Shown: positions 8,398-15,623, counted from the stretch's first letter. The stretch: 21,318 bases of DNA from SOKG01 sp964502665 (GCA_964502665.1 CAZCXP010000028.1:1-21318); one strand, 5' to 3'. Notes: generated by a model from the sequence alone, not told the origin. Numbers and translations are program-made.

Positions 8398-9219
8398 ATG
8401 ACTAGGGTAGTGTTTCAAGGGGAGAGAGGTGCTTTTAGCGAAGACGCTGTACTAAGGTTTTTCGGCGATGTCGAGCTTCTGCCTTGTCGCTCTCTTGCTG
8501 ACGTTTTTGAAGCTGTGACCGAAGGCAAGGCTGATTTTGGGGTCATTCCTGTTGAGAACTCACAGGCAGGCAGCATCAACGAGACCTACGACCTGTTATT
8601 GAAGTATAATCTCAACATCTACGGCGAGATCGCTCTGGAGGTGAACCATTGTCTCATGGCGCCTCCGGGCGAGAGCCTGGCCAGCGTGAAGACAGTTTAC
8701 TCTCACCCTCAAGCCCTAGCTCAATGCGAGCAATTCTTGAGGAAGCTGGAGGTTGAAATCGTGCCCACCTATGATACCGCTGGCAGCGCGAAGCTGATAA
8801 GGGAAAAGGGGCTGGTAAACTGTGCTGCAGTGGCAAGCAAGAGGGTATCCGAGATTTACCAGATGCAAATACTGGCCGAGGATATTCAAACAATCACTGA
8901 TAACTACACCAAATTCTTTGTAGTCTCCAAAGAGAAGGCCGAGTACGCTGATGAGAATAAGACCTCGCTTGTCTTTGCCACAAAAAACGTCCCCGGTGCC
9001 TTATATGACTGTTTGGGTGCTTTCGCCACCAGGGGCATAAACCTGACCAAACTGGAATCAAGACCAAGCAAGGATAGACCCTGGGAGTACGTTTTCTATG
9101 TCGATTTAGAAGGACACATGGAGGACGATGTTTGTAGCCAGGCTTTGCGAGACCTTCGAGAGAAAATTAGCTTCTTAAAGATTATTGGTTCCTATCCGAA
9201 AAACGTGGCATCGGCGTGA
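8398..9219 (+). CDS. pheA: Prephenate dehydratase
   Basis: A 273-residue monofunctional enzyme that converts prephenate to phenylpyruvate in phenylalanine synthesis. Residues 1-178 are the periplasmic-binding-like catalytic domain: FQGERGAFSE at the N terminus, GVIPVENSQAGSI (48-60) and the signature DNYTKF (168-173). Residues about 188-270 are an ACT domain with GALYDCLGAFATRGINLTKL and ESRP (220-223), the segment that binds phenylalanine for feedback control in the family. No fused chorismate mutase is present. AGGGGAAG lies just before the ATG. No attenuator or T-box is visible in the 33-base gap, so control is probably at the enzyme level. Confidence 0.95.
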   Translation: MTRVVFQGERGAFSEDAVLRFFGDVELLPCRSLADVFEAVTEGKADFGVIPVENSQAGSINETYDLLLKYNLNIYGEIALEVNHCLMAPPGESLASVKTVYSHPQALAQCEQFLRKLEVEIVPTYDTAGSAKLIREKGLVNCAAVASKRVSEIYQMQILAEDIQTITDNYTKFFVVSKEKAEYADENKTSLVFATKNVPGALYDCLGAFATRGINLTKLESRPSKDRPWEYVFYVDLEGHMEDDVCSQALRDLREKISFLKIIGSYPKNVASA

Positions 9220-9239
9220 ATGATTTCTGATAGGAGAGA

Positions 9240-9488
9240 CTAGTCACCTTTTCCTCTCGCCCGCTCGAACCTCGCTTTGAGTTCGTCCCTCTTCTGACCT
9301 GCCGCCTCTTTTCCCTCCTCCCATGCTGACTTGCCAAGGGAAACAAACTCGTCCACTTTGCTTCGCAGTTGCTCGCGGGTCCTCTCTCCGGGCTGAGGAG
9401 CAAACAGCAAACCCAAAACTGCGCCTATAATGGTGCCTAGCAGTAGGCCGGTGAAGAAGCTCGGGCCACTATTGTTATCCGTTGCCAT
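9240..9488 (-). CDS. YtxH-domain small membrane-anchored protein
   Basis: An 82-residue protein with a single N-terminal membrane helix rich in Gly (FFTGLLLGTIIGAVLGLLFA, about 11-30), then PQPGERTREQLRSK, the signature of the YtxH family. The rest is a charged amphipathic helix (EEGKEAAGQKRDELKARFER), likely coiled coil. Family function is unclear; members are often linked to general stress or envelope upkeep. Its start overlaps the end of the next minus-strand gene by 14 bases, indicating translational coupling. The 3' end faces pheA across 20 bases. Confidence 0.85.
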   Translation of the reverse strand: MATDNNSGPSFFTGLLLGTIIGAVLGLLFAPQPGERTREQLRSKVDEFVSLGKSAWEEGKEAAGQKRDELKARFERARGKGD

Positions 9489-9762
9489 TCTTTTTCTCCT
9501 TTCCGTGGGAGCGTTTCGATATGGTGACTATCGCCTTTCTTATCCCCGCGGCGAAAATGGCACCCATCGTAGCTGGCTTGACTACTTTGCCGGATACAAA
9601 AGAAGAGACAGTTCGAAGATCAGAGAAGAAGCCCCGTGTTGCATCCAACGTGGGGGACACCTTACGGTAAATGACGATTGTTAGAACAGAGAATATGAGG
9701 GCAGACGCGATCACTAGAAAGGCACAGATGATGATCATCACATCGCGAAATTCCTCGAGCAT
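9475..9762 (-). CDS. Small single-pass membrane protein of unknown function
   Basis: A 95-residue protein with one N-terminal membrane helix (about 8-32, MIIICAFLVIASALIFSVLT then IVIY), a middle amphipathic part (KVSPTLDATRGFFSDLRTVSSF) and a basic tail (SKRSHGKEKKNGNG). The layout resembles DUF948-type proteins that commonly sit beside ytxH. The ATG follows GGGGAGG at nine bases. It overlaps ytxH by 14 bases and is read first, so the two probably act together at the membrane. The family match is by appearance only. Confidence 0.75.
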   Translation of the reverse strand: MLEEFRDVMIIICAFLVIASALIFSVLTIVIYRKVSPTLDATRGFFSDLRTVSSFVSGKVVKPATMGAIFAAGIRKAIVTISKRSHGKEKKNGNG

Positions 9763-9799
9763 AAAACCTTACCTCCCCCGTGGTTATGCCTCTAGACCT

Positions 9800-9828
9800 A
9801 ATATACTACGATAATCAAAGAACAGCAA
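9800..9828 (-). promoter_or_regulatory. Candidate promoter of the small membrane protein/ytxH pair
   Basis: Minus strand: -35 TTGCTG (9828-9823), 17-base spacer, -10 TATATT (9805-9800). It would start near 9793 and give a leader of about 30 bases containing the GGGGAGG site. Confidence 0.5.
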
Positions 9829-9835
9829 CAGCAGG

Positions 9836-9935
9836 NNNNNNNNNNNNNNNNNNNNNNNNNNNNNNNNNNNNNNNNNNNNNNNNNNNNNNNNNNNNNNNNN
9901 NNNNNNNNNNNNNNNNNNNNNNNNNNNNNNNNNNN
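9836..9935. other. Assembly gap (100 N)
   Basis: Exactly 100 undetermined bases, the usual placeholder for a scaffold join of unknown real length. No gene call should cross it. The contigs on each side may not be truly adjacent by this distance, and the 3' flank of the protease gene is therefore unknown beyond 47 bases. Confidence 0.98.
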
Positions 9936-9982
9936 AAGGGGGATTTCGCGAACGCTTGCCTTTCGTCGGGCGCTGTTCCCCA

Positions 9983-11224
9983 TCACTGGCTCTTGATATA
10001 CTCGATTGCTCGCTCGAGCTGAGGATCATAACCACGCTCAATATCATCTGCTGTTCTCTCGACCGTCACATCCGGCAAGATCCCTTCTCCCTCTATTTGC
10101 CGCCTGTTGGGGGTGTACCACCAGGCAGTGGTGAGATAGATGGCAGAGCCGTCGCTCAACTCGTGAAAATGGTTCACCCTTCCTTTGCCCAGCGTCTTGG
10201 TGCCAATGACTATTCCCCGTCCATAATCCTGGAGGGCACCCGCGACTACTTCGCTACCGCTGGCGCTGTTGCCGTTCACCAGTACCGCCAGGGGCAGGTC
10301 GGTGGCCAGTCCTCCCTCCTGCACCTCCCAGGTCTTCTCATTCCCCTTGCCGTCGATCACATAGACGACGACGCCTTCCTCAAGGAACTGGCTGGCCAGG
10401 TCTACCGCTGCCTCGAGAATACCTCCAGGGTTGTCACGCAGGTCGAGGATGATGCCGGTCACATCGCTGGCGACTATGTCCTCGAGCGCTGAGACTATCT
10501 CGTCCCCGGTGCGACTTGAAAAATAGGCAACCTCTATATAAGCGATATCGGCGGGTGGGTGCGTAGGTGTCGGTGTAGGCGTGAGTGTAGGCGTGTGTGC
10601 TGGTGTGGGCGTGGGAAGTGGGGTATCGGGAAGCATCTTGGGATAAACGCTAGTCGCCTCTATTTCTTCACGGGTTATCACGATATCCTCTGGAACATCT
10701 TCGTCCTGGTGCAGTACGCGGAGAGTAACTTGGGTGCCCGGCTCTCCCCTGACTTTGAGTACAGCCTCAATCAGACTTATGCCTTCGGTGCTCTCGCCAT
10801 CGATCTCCAGAACCCTGTCTCCAGGCAAAATGCCTTCCCTTTGCGCCGGAGTGCCGATGAGGGGGGCAACTACTCTTAGCTGTCCTTGCTCATCAATAGT
10901 GATCTCGGCTCCTATACCGCCAAACGATCCCTCCATTCTGTCCTGACTTAGCGCGTACTGCTCTGCGTCGAAATAGGCGGCATAGGGGTCATCCAAGGTC
11001 TCAATCAGGCCCTCGATTGCACCCTGGCTCAACTTGTTCAGGTCGAGCGCATCACTATCTACGAAATCATCGAGAATGATCTGCCATGCTTCTTCAATCA
11101 GGTCGAACTCCGGTTCGTCAGGGGCTGTTGACCACGGTGACCAGTCACAGCCAGCCCCGAAATAGCCAACAGTAAGACCTATGACCAGAAGCAGAAGCGC
11201 TGCAATTCTAACCGCTTTGCACAT
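9983..11224 (-). CDS. C-terminal processing protease (S41 family) with Pro/Thr linker
   Basis: A 413-residue exported serine protease. Residues 6-22 are a hydrophobic export signal, and C26 in FGAGC could be a lipidation site, though the lipobox is imperfect. Residues 98-175 form a PDZ domain (GGIGAEI, then GDRVLEIDGES). Residues 198-224 are a run of Pro and Thr (see the repeat at 10553). Residues 226-395 are the S41 peptidase domain: DLRDNPGG (261-268), catalytic S322 in SASGSE and catalytic K347 in TLGKG, 25 residues apart as in the family. It would cleave envelope proteins from their C termini outside the membrane. GAAGGAGG stands before the ATG, and a consensus-like promoter lies upstream. 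Confidence 0.93.
   Translation of the reverse strand: MCKAVRIAALLLLVIGLTVGYFGAGCDWSPWSTAPDEPEFDLIEEAWQIILDDFVDSDALDLNKLSQGAIEGLIETLDDPYAAYFDAEQYALSQDRMEGSFGGIGAEITIDEQGQLRVVAPLIGTPAQREGILPGDRVLEIDGESTEGISLIEAVLKVRGEPGTQVTLRVLHQDEDVPEDIVITREEIEATSVYPKMLPDTPLPTPTPAHTPTLTPTPTPTHPPADIAYIEVAYFSSRTGDEIVSALEDIVASDVTGIILDLRDNPGGILEAAVDLASQFLEEGVVVYVIDGKGNEKTWEVQEGGLATDLPLAVLVNGNSASGSEVVAGALQDYGRGIVIGTKTLGKGRVNHFHELSDGSAIYLTTAWWYTPNRRQIEGEGILPDVTVERTADDIERGYDPQLERAIEYIKSQ
10553..10624 (-). repeat. Degenerate hexamer tandem repeat coding a Pro-Thr linker
   Basis: On the plus strand the stretch is a chain of units close to GTRGGY; read on the minus strand they code alternating Thr-Pro within the S41 protease, residues 201-224. 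The period of six bases equals two codons, so slippage would change linker length without a frameshift. Confidence 0.8.
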
Positions 11225-11255
11225 AGCTGTCCTCCTTCAGTGATAGGCACTTCTG

Positions 11256-11284
11256 ATATTAGCAGCTTCTGCTCAAACTGGCAA
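11256..11284 (-). promoter_or_regulatory. Promoter of the S41 protease gene
   Basis: Minus strand: -35 TTGCCA (11284-11279), 17-base spacer, -10 TAATAT (11261-11256). It sits back to back with the forward promoter at 11291, the two -35 boxes being six bases apart, so one bound regulator could affect both. Confidence 0.55.
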
Positions 11285-11290
11285 TCGTAA

Positions 11291-11320
11291 TTGACAATCA
11301 CGGGTATTGGCTGTTATCCT
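11291..11320 (+). promoter_or_regulatory. Candidate promoter of the HMG-CoA-synthase-like/thiolase pair
   Basis: -35 TTGACA (11291-11296), 18-base spacer, -10 TATCCT (11315-11320). Leader about 30 bases with AAGGAGG before ATG 11359. Confidence 0.5.
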
Positions 11321-11358
11321 AATCAAGGCTAATTGAAGCTGACGATAAGGAGGAATAA

Positions 11359-12765
11359 ATGGCCGGCATCACTTCTTACGGGGCTTACGTACCCCTCTGG
11401 CGGCTGAGCCGGGAGGCGATAATGAAGGGGTTGCGTGGTGAGAGGGCTATCCGCAATTTCGATGAGGATAGCACCACCATGGCGGTGGCAGCGGCAATCG
11501 ATTGCCTCAAGGGCCGGGATAGGGAGGCAATAGACGGCTTGTTCTTCGCATCAACGACTGCACCTTACAAGGAAAAGCAGATCGCAACTACAATAGCTGC
11601 AGCTACCGATCTGCGGCGAGATATCATTACCGCCGACTTCTGCAATTCTTTGAGGTCTGGGACCGCCGCCTTGAGGGCAGCGCTAGATGCTGTAAAGGCC
11701 GGGTCAGCGAAACAAGTGCTTGTGGTGGCGGCTGATTGTCGCATGGGGGCTCCGGGGACTGATTTCGAGCAGAACTGCGGCGATGGCGCCGCAGCATTGA
11801 TCATCGGGGACTCGGATGTGGCCGCCAACATAGAGGCCTGGTATTCTGTATCCAACGAGCTTCACGATATCTGGCGGAGAGACGACGACGACTTCATCCG
11901 AGCTTGGGAAGACCGGTTTGTCTACTCCAAAGGCTATATCGACACAGTGGCGCAAACCGTCTCTGCGCTGCTGCAAAAATGCAAGCTCAGCCCCGATGAC
12001 TTGACTAAAGCTATTTTCGCTGCTCCTGATGCCAGAAGGCATGGCGAAGTGTCGAGAAAGCTGGGGTTTGACCCCGAGGCACGAGTTCAGCATCACCTGT
12101 TCGATGTTATGGGCAACACCGGCACTGCCTATCCGCTGATGTTGCTGGTGGCAGCACTGGAGGAGGCGAAGCCGGGAGACCGTTTACTCCTGTCCAGCTA
12201 TGGAAATGGCAGCGATGCCTGTGTGCTACATGTAACCGACCAGGTGAAGAAGACCGGTGATCGGCGGGGGATGAAAGGATATCTGGCAACGAAGATGATT
12301 GTTGATGACTATAGAACATACCTGCAGTGGCGGGGATTGCTGACCTTTGAGTCGCAGCCGACTCTTTCTGGGGGGAATATATCCTCATCCGCGCAATGGA
12401 GGGACCGCAACCAGATCTTCCCCCTACATGGCCTGAAATGTCGGGCTTGTGGCGGCGTCCACTATCCGCCACAGAGGGTGTGCCCGCAGTGTCAGACAAA
12501 GGACCAGTTTGAAGAGGTGAGGCTCTCCGACAAGAAAGGCAGAATCTTCACCTTTGGCACCGATACCTTGTGTACCAGGCGCGAGGCACCTCGGGTGACC
12601 GCGATTATCGATTTTGAGGGTGGGGGGCGCATGGCAACCGTTATGACTGATAGGGTGCTCGAGGAGATAGAGGTGGGGATGCCGGTGGAGATGAGCTTCA
12701 GGAAACTGGCCTCTCAGGATGGAATGCACAATTATTTCTGGAAATCGGTACCGCTAAGGCGTTAA
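11359..12765 (+). CDS. HMG-CoA synthase-like condensing enzyme fused to a DUF35 zinc-ribbon/OB domain
   Basis: A 468-residue fusion. Residues 1-295 have the thiolase-fold condensing-enzyme core, with a candidate nucleophile C95 in ADFCNSLRSGTAAL and the VMGNTGTAYPLMLL segment near 250. Residues 355-465 form a DUF35 module: zinc ribbon cysteines C361, C364, C375, C378, then an OB-fold strand set (GRIFTFGTDTL). True HMG-CoA synthases carry a Glu in a SES/TES motif after the FA/VG strand; here the place reads ASTTAPY, with T66, so HMG-CoA synthase activity is doubtful. In archaea separate synthase, thiolase and DUF35 proteins form one complex; here synthase and DUF35 are fused and a thiolase follows at 28 bases, so a channelling acyl-CoA complex is likely. 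Product unknown. Confidence 0.87.
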   Translation: MAGITSYGAYVPLWRLSREAIMKGLRGERAIRNFDEDSTTMAVAAAIDCLKGRDREAIDGLFFASTTAPYKEKQIATTIAAATDLRRDIITADFCNSLRSGTAALRAALDAVKAGSAKQVLVVAADCRMGAPGTDFEQNCGDGAAALIIGDSDVAANIEAWYSVSNELHDIWRRDDDDFIRAWEDRFVYSKGYIDTVAQTVSALLQKCKLSPDDLTKAIFAAPDARRHGEVSRKLGFDPEARVQHHLFDVMGNTGTAYPLMLLVAALEEAKPGDRLLLSSYGNGSDACVLHVTDQVKKTGDRRGMKGYLATKMIVDDYRTYLQWRGLLTFESQPTLSGGNISSSAQWRDRNQIFPLHGLKCRACGGVHYPPQRVCPQCQTKDQFEEVRLSDKKGRIFTFGTDTLCTRREAPRVTAIIDFEGGGRMATVMTDRVLEEIEVGMPVEMSFRKLASQDGMHNYFWKSVPLRR

Positions 12766-12793
12766 GCAGATACCAAAGGAGGAGAAAAAGGTA

Positions 12794-13987
12794 ATGCAAG
12801 GCATCAAAGATAGGGTTGCTATAGTCGGTATGGGCTGTACCAAGTTTGGCGAGCTGTGGGACAAGAGCGAACAGGACCTGATGGTGGATTCCTGCTATGA
12901 AGCTTTGGCCGATGCTGGAATCGAGCTCAACGATATTCAGGCAGCCTGGCTGGGCATGGCGTGCATAGAGACAGGTTTTGGAGGGGTAAGGCTGGCGCGA
13001 GCTCTGAAAACGGATTACATCCCTGTCACCAGGGTGGAGAACTACTGCGCTTCGGGGATCGAAGCCGTTAGAAACGCCTCCTATGCCGTGGCTGCCGGCA
13101 TTTATGACATAGCGCTAGCCTGCGGTGTGGAGAAGCTGAAGGACTCTGGGGCCACCGGGATTACTCAGATGGGAGGCGAGCCCCACTTCAGCAGCTGGGT
13201 GTGGGCGCCAATTGTGGCGCCAGCCAGATATGCCCTCTCCGCCACCCGATATTTCCACGCCTACGGCTTGAGCCCGGAGGAGGGCAAACGCGTTCTGGCC
13301 ATGATCGCAGTCAAGAACCACCATAACGGCAGCTTGAATACCAGGGCCCATTTCCAGCGTGAGATAACAATAGAGCAGGCGTTGAACGCCCCCATAATCG
13401 CCTGGCCACTGGGGCTCTTCGACTGTTGTGCCAACAGCGATGGCTCGGCGGCGGCAATTATCACCCGACCCGACATCGCCAAGAATATCAGGGATGACTA
13501 TATCTTAGTCAAAGGGCTTGGCATATCCGCTGGAGCAGGAGCACAGGGGGTGATAGGAGCGGATTACGATTACCTCCACACCGATGAGATTGTGCGGGCT
13601 GCTCAGATGGCCTATAATGAGGCGGGGATCAAAGACCCACGAAAAGAGGTGGACATTGCCGAGGTGCATGACTGCTTCACCATCGCTGAACTCTTGGACT
13701 GTGAAGACCTCGGCTTCTGCCCCAGGGGCAAATTCAAGGAAGATATCGAGGCCGGCACCTTCGAGTTGGGAGGGGAAGTGGCGATCAATGCCGATGGCGG
13801 TTTGAAGTGCTTCGGCCACCCTATAGCTGCCAGCGGGTTGAGGATGCTCTTCGAGTCATACCTCCAGCTTCAGGGAAAGGCAGGGCCTCGACAGCTAAAG
13901 AACCCCACGGTCGGTTTGGCTCAGAACTATGGTGGCATCCCCGGCGGCGGCGTTTGCGGCGTGGCCATTGTAGGGTGCAGGGATTAA
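12794..13987 (+). CDS. Thiolase-family acyltransferase (SCP2/archaeal type)
   Basis: A 397-residue thiolase homologue. C85 in VENYCASG is the acyl-accepting cysteine, H292 lies in AEVHDCFT, and H342 in CFGHPIAASG is the activating histidine. C388 in GGGVCGVAIV occupies the second-cysteine region. The sequence style (HDCFT, NYGGIPGGG) is that of SCP2-type and archaeal acetyl-CoA acetyltransferases that pair with DUF35 proteins, not the classic biosynthetic thiolase. AAAGGAGGAG lies upstream of the ATG, and the gene starts 28 bases after the synthase/DUF35 fusion, so they form one operon. It probably makes or cleaves a 3-oxoacyl-CoA handed to or from its neighbour. Direction and chain length are not known. 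Confidence 0.92.
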   Translation: MQGIKDRVAIVGMGCTKFGELWDKSEQDLMVDSCYEALADAGIELNDIQAAWLGMACIETGFGGVRLARALKTDYIPVTRVENYCASGIEAVRNASYAVAAGIYDIALACGVEKLKDSGATGITQMGGEPHFSSWVWAPIVAPARYALSATRYFHAYGLSPEEGKRVLAMIAVKNHHNGSLNTRAHFQREITIEQALNAPIIAWPLGLFDCCANSDGSAAAIITRPDIAKNIRDDYILVKGLGISAGAGAQGVIGADYDYLHTDEIVRAAQMAYNEAGIKDPRKEVDIAEVHDCFTIAELLDCEDLGFCPRGKFKEDIEAGTFELGGEVAINADGGLKCFGHPIAASGLRMLFESYLQLQGKAGPRQLKNPTVGLAQNYGGIPGGGVCGVAIVGCRD

Positions 13988-14052
13988 GCCTGAAGCGAGC
14001 ATTTGCCACGGAGAAGGGAAGCGGGGCACATCAGTAGAATATTTGTTCTAAC

Positions 14053-14081
14053 TTGACATAATGCTCGTAATTTGCTATAGT
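14053..14081 (+). promoter_or_regulatory. Strong promoter positioned for leaderless smpB mRNA
   Basis: Perfect -35 TTGACA (14053-14058), 17-base spacer, -10 TATAGT (14076-14081). Only AAACA separates the -10 box from ATG 14087, so the expected start of transcription falls on or next to the A of the start codon. No Shine-Dalgarno site fits in that space. Confidence 0.75.
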
Positions 14082-14086
14082 AAACA

Positions 14087-14554
14087 ATGGCTCAGAAAAC
14101 GATCACCGTTAACCGCAAGGCGTATCACGATTACCACATTGAGGAGAGCGTTGAGGCTGGGCTGGTCCTGACGGGCACTGAGATAAAGTCGATCAGGGCA
14201 GGAAGGGTCAATCTTCGTGATGCATACGCCAGATCGGAAAGCGGTGAGTTGTGGCTGCTGGGCGTTCATATCGCCCAGTATCCCGGGGGCAATAGATACA
14301 ACCACGAGCCAAAAAGGCCGCGGAAGTTGCTGCTGCATCGTAAGCAGATAGCGGAGCTCAGCGGTGCAGTGATGAGGAAGGGGCTAACCATAGTGCCCCT
14401 GAAGTTGTACCTTAAAAACGGAATAGCCAAGGTGGAGCTGGGAGTTGCCAGGGGCAAGAAAGTCTACGATAAGCGTGAGGCACTAGCCCTGCGCGATGCC
14501 CAGCGCCAGATGGAGCGCGCGTTCAGCCAGCGAACCCCAAAAAAGAAATCCTAA
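14087..14554 (+). CDS. smpB: SsrA-binding protein SmpB
   Basis: A 155-residue SmpB, the partner of tmRNA that brings it to stalled ribosomes and mimics part of a tRNA in the A site. Hallmarks are NRKAYHDYHIEES, GLVLTGTEIKS(I/L)R, the segment VNLRDAYA, GVHIAQYPGGNRYNHEPKRPRKLL, GKKVYDKRE in the conserved core, and a basic C-terminal tail (RQMERAFSQRTPKKKS) that enters the mRNA channel. The start is fixed by the family N terminus, about nine residues before NRKAYHDY. Translation appears to be leaderless (see promoter). The tmRNA gene follows 125 bases downstream, on the same strand. Confidence 0.97.
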   Translation: MAQKTITVNRKAYHDYHIEESVEAGLVLTGTEIKSIRAGRVNLRDAYARSESGELWLLGVHIAQYPGGNRYNHEPKRPRKLLLHRKQIAELSGAVMRKGLTIVPLKLYLKNGIAKVELGVARGKKVYDKREALALRDAQRQMERAFSQRTPKKKS

Positions 14555-14672
14555 TCCCAAAGCTCAAAATCCTAAATAAATTCAAATCTTCAAAATTCGA
14601 AACGTTTGCAGCATTTGAGTTTGGAAGATTTGATATTGTTTAGAGTTTAGGATTTATGATTTAGTATTTGGA
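14555..14672. repeat. AT-rich imperfect palindrome between smpB and the tmRNA gene
   Basis: The two halves pair around about 14612. The left arm contains AAATCCTAAA and TCAAATCTTC, and the right arm their reverse complements TTTAGGATTT and GAAGATTTGA, with small indels between. The sequence differs sharply in composition from its flanks. A fragment close to its left arm (TAAACAAATTCAAAT) recurs at 21194-21208, so this is a dispersed repeat. It begins right after the smpB stop codon and ends eight bases before the tmRNA, so a tmRNA promoter, if separate, must lie within it (candidates TTTAGA 14639-14644 with TAGTAT 14662-14667). Confidence 0.7.
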
Positions 14673-14679
14673 AAGTCTT

Positions 14680-15033
14680 GGGGACGTGTGGTTCGACAGG
14701 GGAGTTTGATTCCGGAGTTGCAGGCCGAGGTGCCATCAACCTCGTAAATCAGGTGGCAAAAAAACAACTGGCGAACGCGAATACGCACTGGCAGCCTAAA
14801 CAAAGGCAGCCACGTCCATCTCAACCTCTCCTCGAAGGGTGAGAATTGGGCGCCGAAAAGTCGAGGTGCAGCGACCCCGATGCCGGTAAAGGCCGCTCAA
14901 GATGAATCGGCTGGCTCTACCGTAATCGGTCAGCGGAGGACGGTGGAGCGAGAAAAAACGGCTGACTAAGCTTGTAGATGCTCTGGATGGGATTCTTCTG
15001 GACGGGGAGTTCGACTCTCCCCCGTCTCCACCA
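14680..15033 (+). ncRNA. ssrA: Transfer-messenger RNA (tmRNA)
   Basis: A one-piece tmRNA of 354 bases. The 5' end GGGGACG pairs with CGTCTCC near the 3' end (one G-U pair), followed by discriminator A and encoded CCA (15031-15033). The T arm is GGGAG-TTCGACT-CTCCC, and a tRNA-like 5' segment GTGGTTCGACAGG follows the acceptor strand. The tag frame I read is GGC GAA CGC GAA TAC GCA CTG GCA GCC TAA at 14770-14799, peptide GEREYALAA, ending in the LAA signal for ClpXP-type proteases. The resume codon choice (GGC) rests on similarity to Dehalococcoides-type tags. It rescues stalled ribosomes with SmpB, encoded just upstream. Confidence 0.96.
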
Positions 15034-15043
15034 ATGAAAAACC

Positions 15044-15076
15044 AAGGCCTCTCTGTGCTGGCAGGGAGGCCTTTTG
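15044..15076 (+). terminator. Intrinsic terminator of the tmRNA gene
   Basis: A 10-bp stem, AAGGCCTCTC with GGGAGGCCTT (one G-T pair), loop of 10 bases, followed by TTGTT continuing the T run of the arm. It lies 11 bases after the tmRNA 3' end. Confidence 0.85.
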
Positions 15077-15241
15077 TTATCCGCGGGACCGCACACAGCC
15101 GGGAAACAGCCAGCAGCAAGTCCCAACAGGTTTCTGGAAGCGAAATATTTGGGACTGCTCGAAAAGCGGGCAATCTGTTGATTGTAACGCACGTTTAGTC
15201 CGTCAGTCCTCAATCGCTTGGCCTCGGGTAAAAACGGCATT
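15077..15241. other. Gene-free spacer after the tmRNA terminator
   Basis: I see no convincing gene. The only structure is a modest inverted repeat, AGTCCCAA (15119-15126) with TTGGGACT (15149-15156), a stem of eight pairs around a 22-base loop. This spacer, with the repeats that follow, forms a stretch of about 830 bases without a gene, up to the treT stop. Confidence 0.5.
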
Positions 15242-15329
15242 AACGGACTGCATCTAGGGACTGATTATGGCATCGCGAATGTGCTCTAGAAAAAGCTAGA
15301 ATGCAGTCCTGCGAATCCTGCAGTCCGTT
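15242..15329. repeat. Nested inverted repeat
   Basis: Perfect 11-base arms AACGGACTGCA (15242-15252) and TGCAGTCCGTT (15319-15329). Inside, GGACTG recurs at 15258 and GCAGTCC at 15303, giving a second inner pair, and TCTAG/CTAGA (15285-15300) forms a small hairpin at the centre. The whole could fold as one long interrupted hairpin. Confidence 0.7.
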
Positions 15330-15381
15330 CCAAAGAACGCCCAAGAAGATCGTCTATGAGAACATGCGTTCTATGCAGGTT

Positions 15382-15471
15382 GTAGGGTGGGTGTAACGCA
15401 GTGAAACCCACCACTCATCCCCAAGCTCATGGGAGATTGGTGGGTTCGGTTGCCACTTCACCCACCCTTAC
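15382..15471. repeat. Pair of inverted GTAGGGTGGGTG repeats
   Basis: Copy one (15382-15413) begins GTAGGGTGGGTG and ends ACCCACCA, with internal arms GGTGGGT/ACCCACC. Copy two (15438-15471) is the same element on the opposite strand with changes. A 24-base spacer lies between, so the two can also pair with each other. A third copy occurs at 21155-21186. Confidence 0.8.
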
Positions 15472-15623
15472 GCTCCTTGAGGCCGACAAAACGCCCAGAT
15501 TTGGCTCTCAGGGCCTTGGCGGTTCAAGGAGCAGCAATCCAACGTCAGCGCGGGATGGTGGACCGGCGGCAAGCAGCTGGCTCAGCTTTGCTGCGGTGGA
15601 TGCAATTGCGCACCGCGGGCATT

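Noticed and set aside
9956..10492. Plus-strand frame of 178 codons beside the gap
   Set aside because: It is antisense to the S41 protease catalytic domain.
14796..15240. Minus-strand frames of 125 and 107 codons
   Set aside because: They run antisense through the tmRNA, whose RNA structure explains the sequence.
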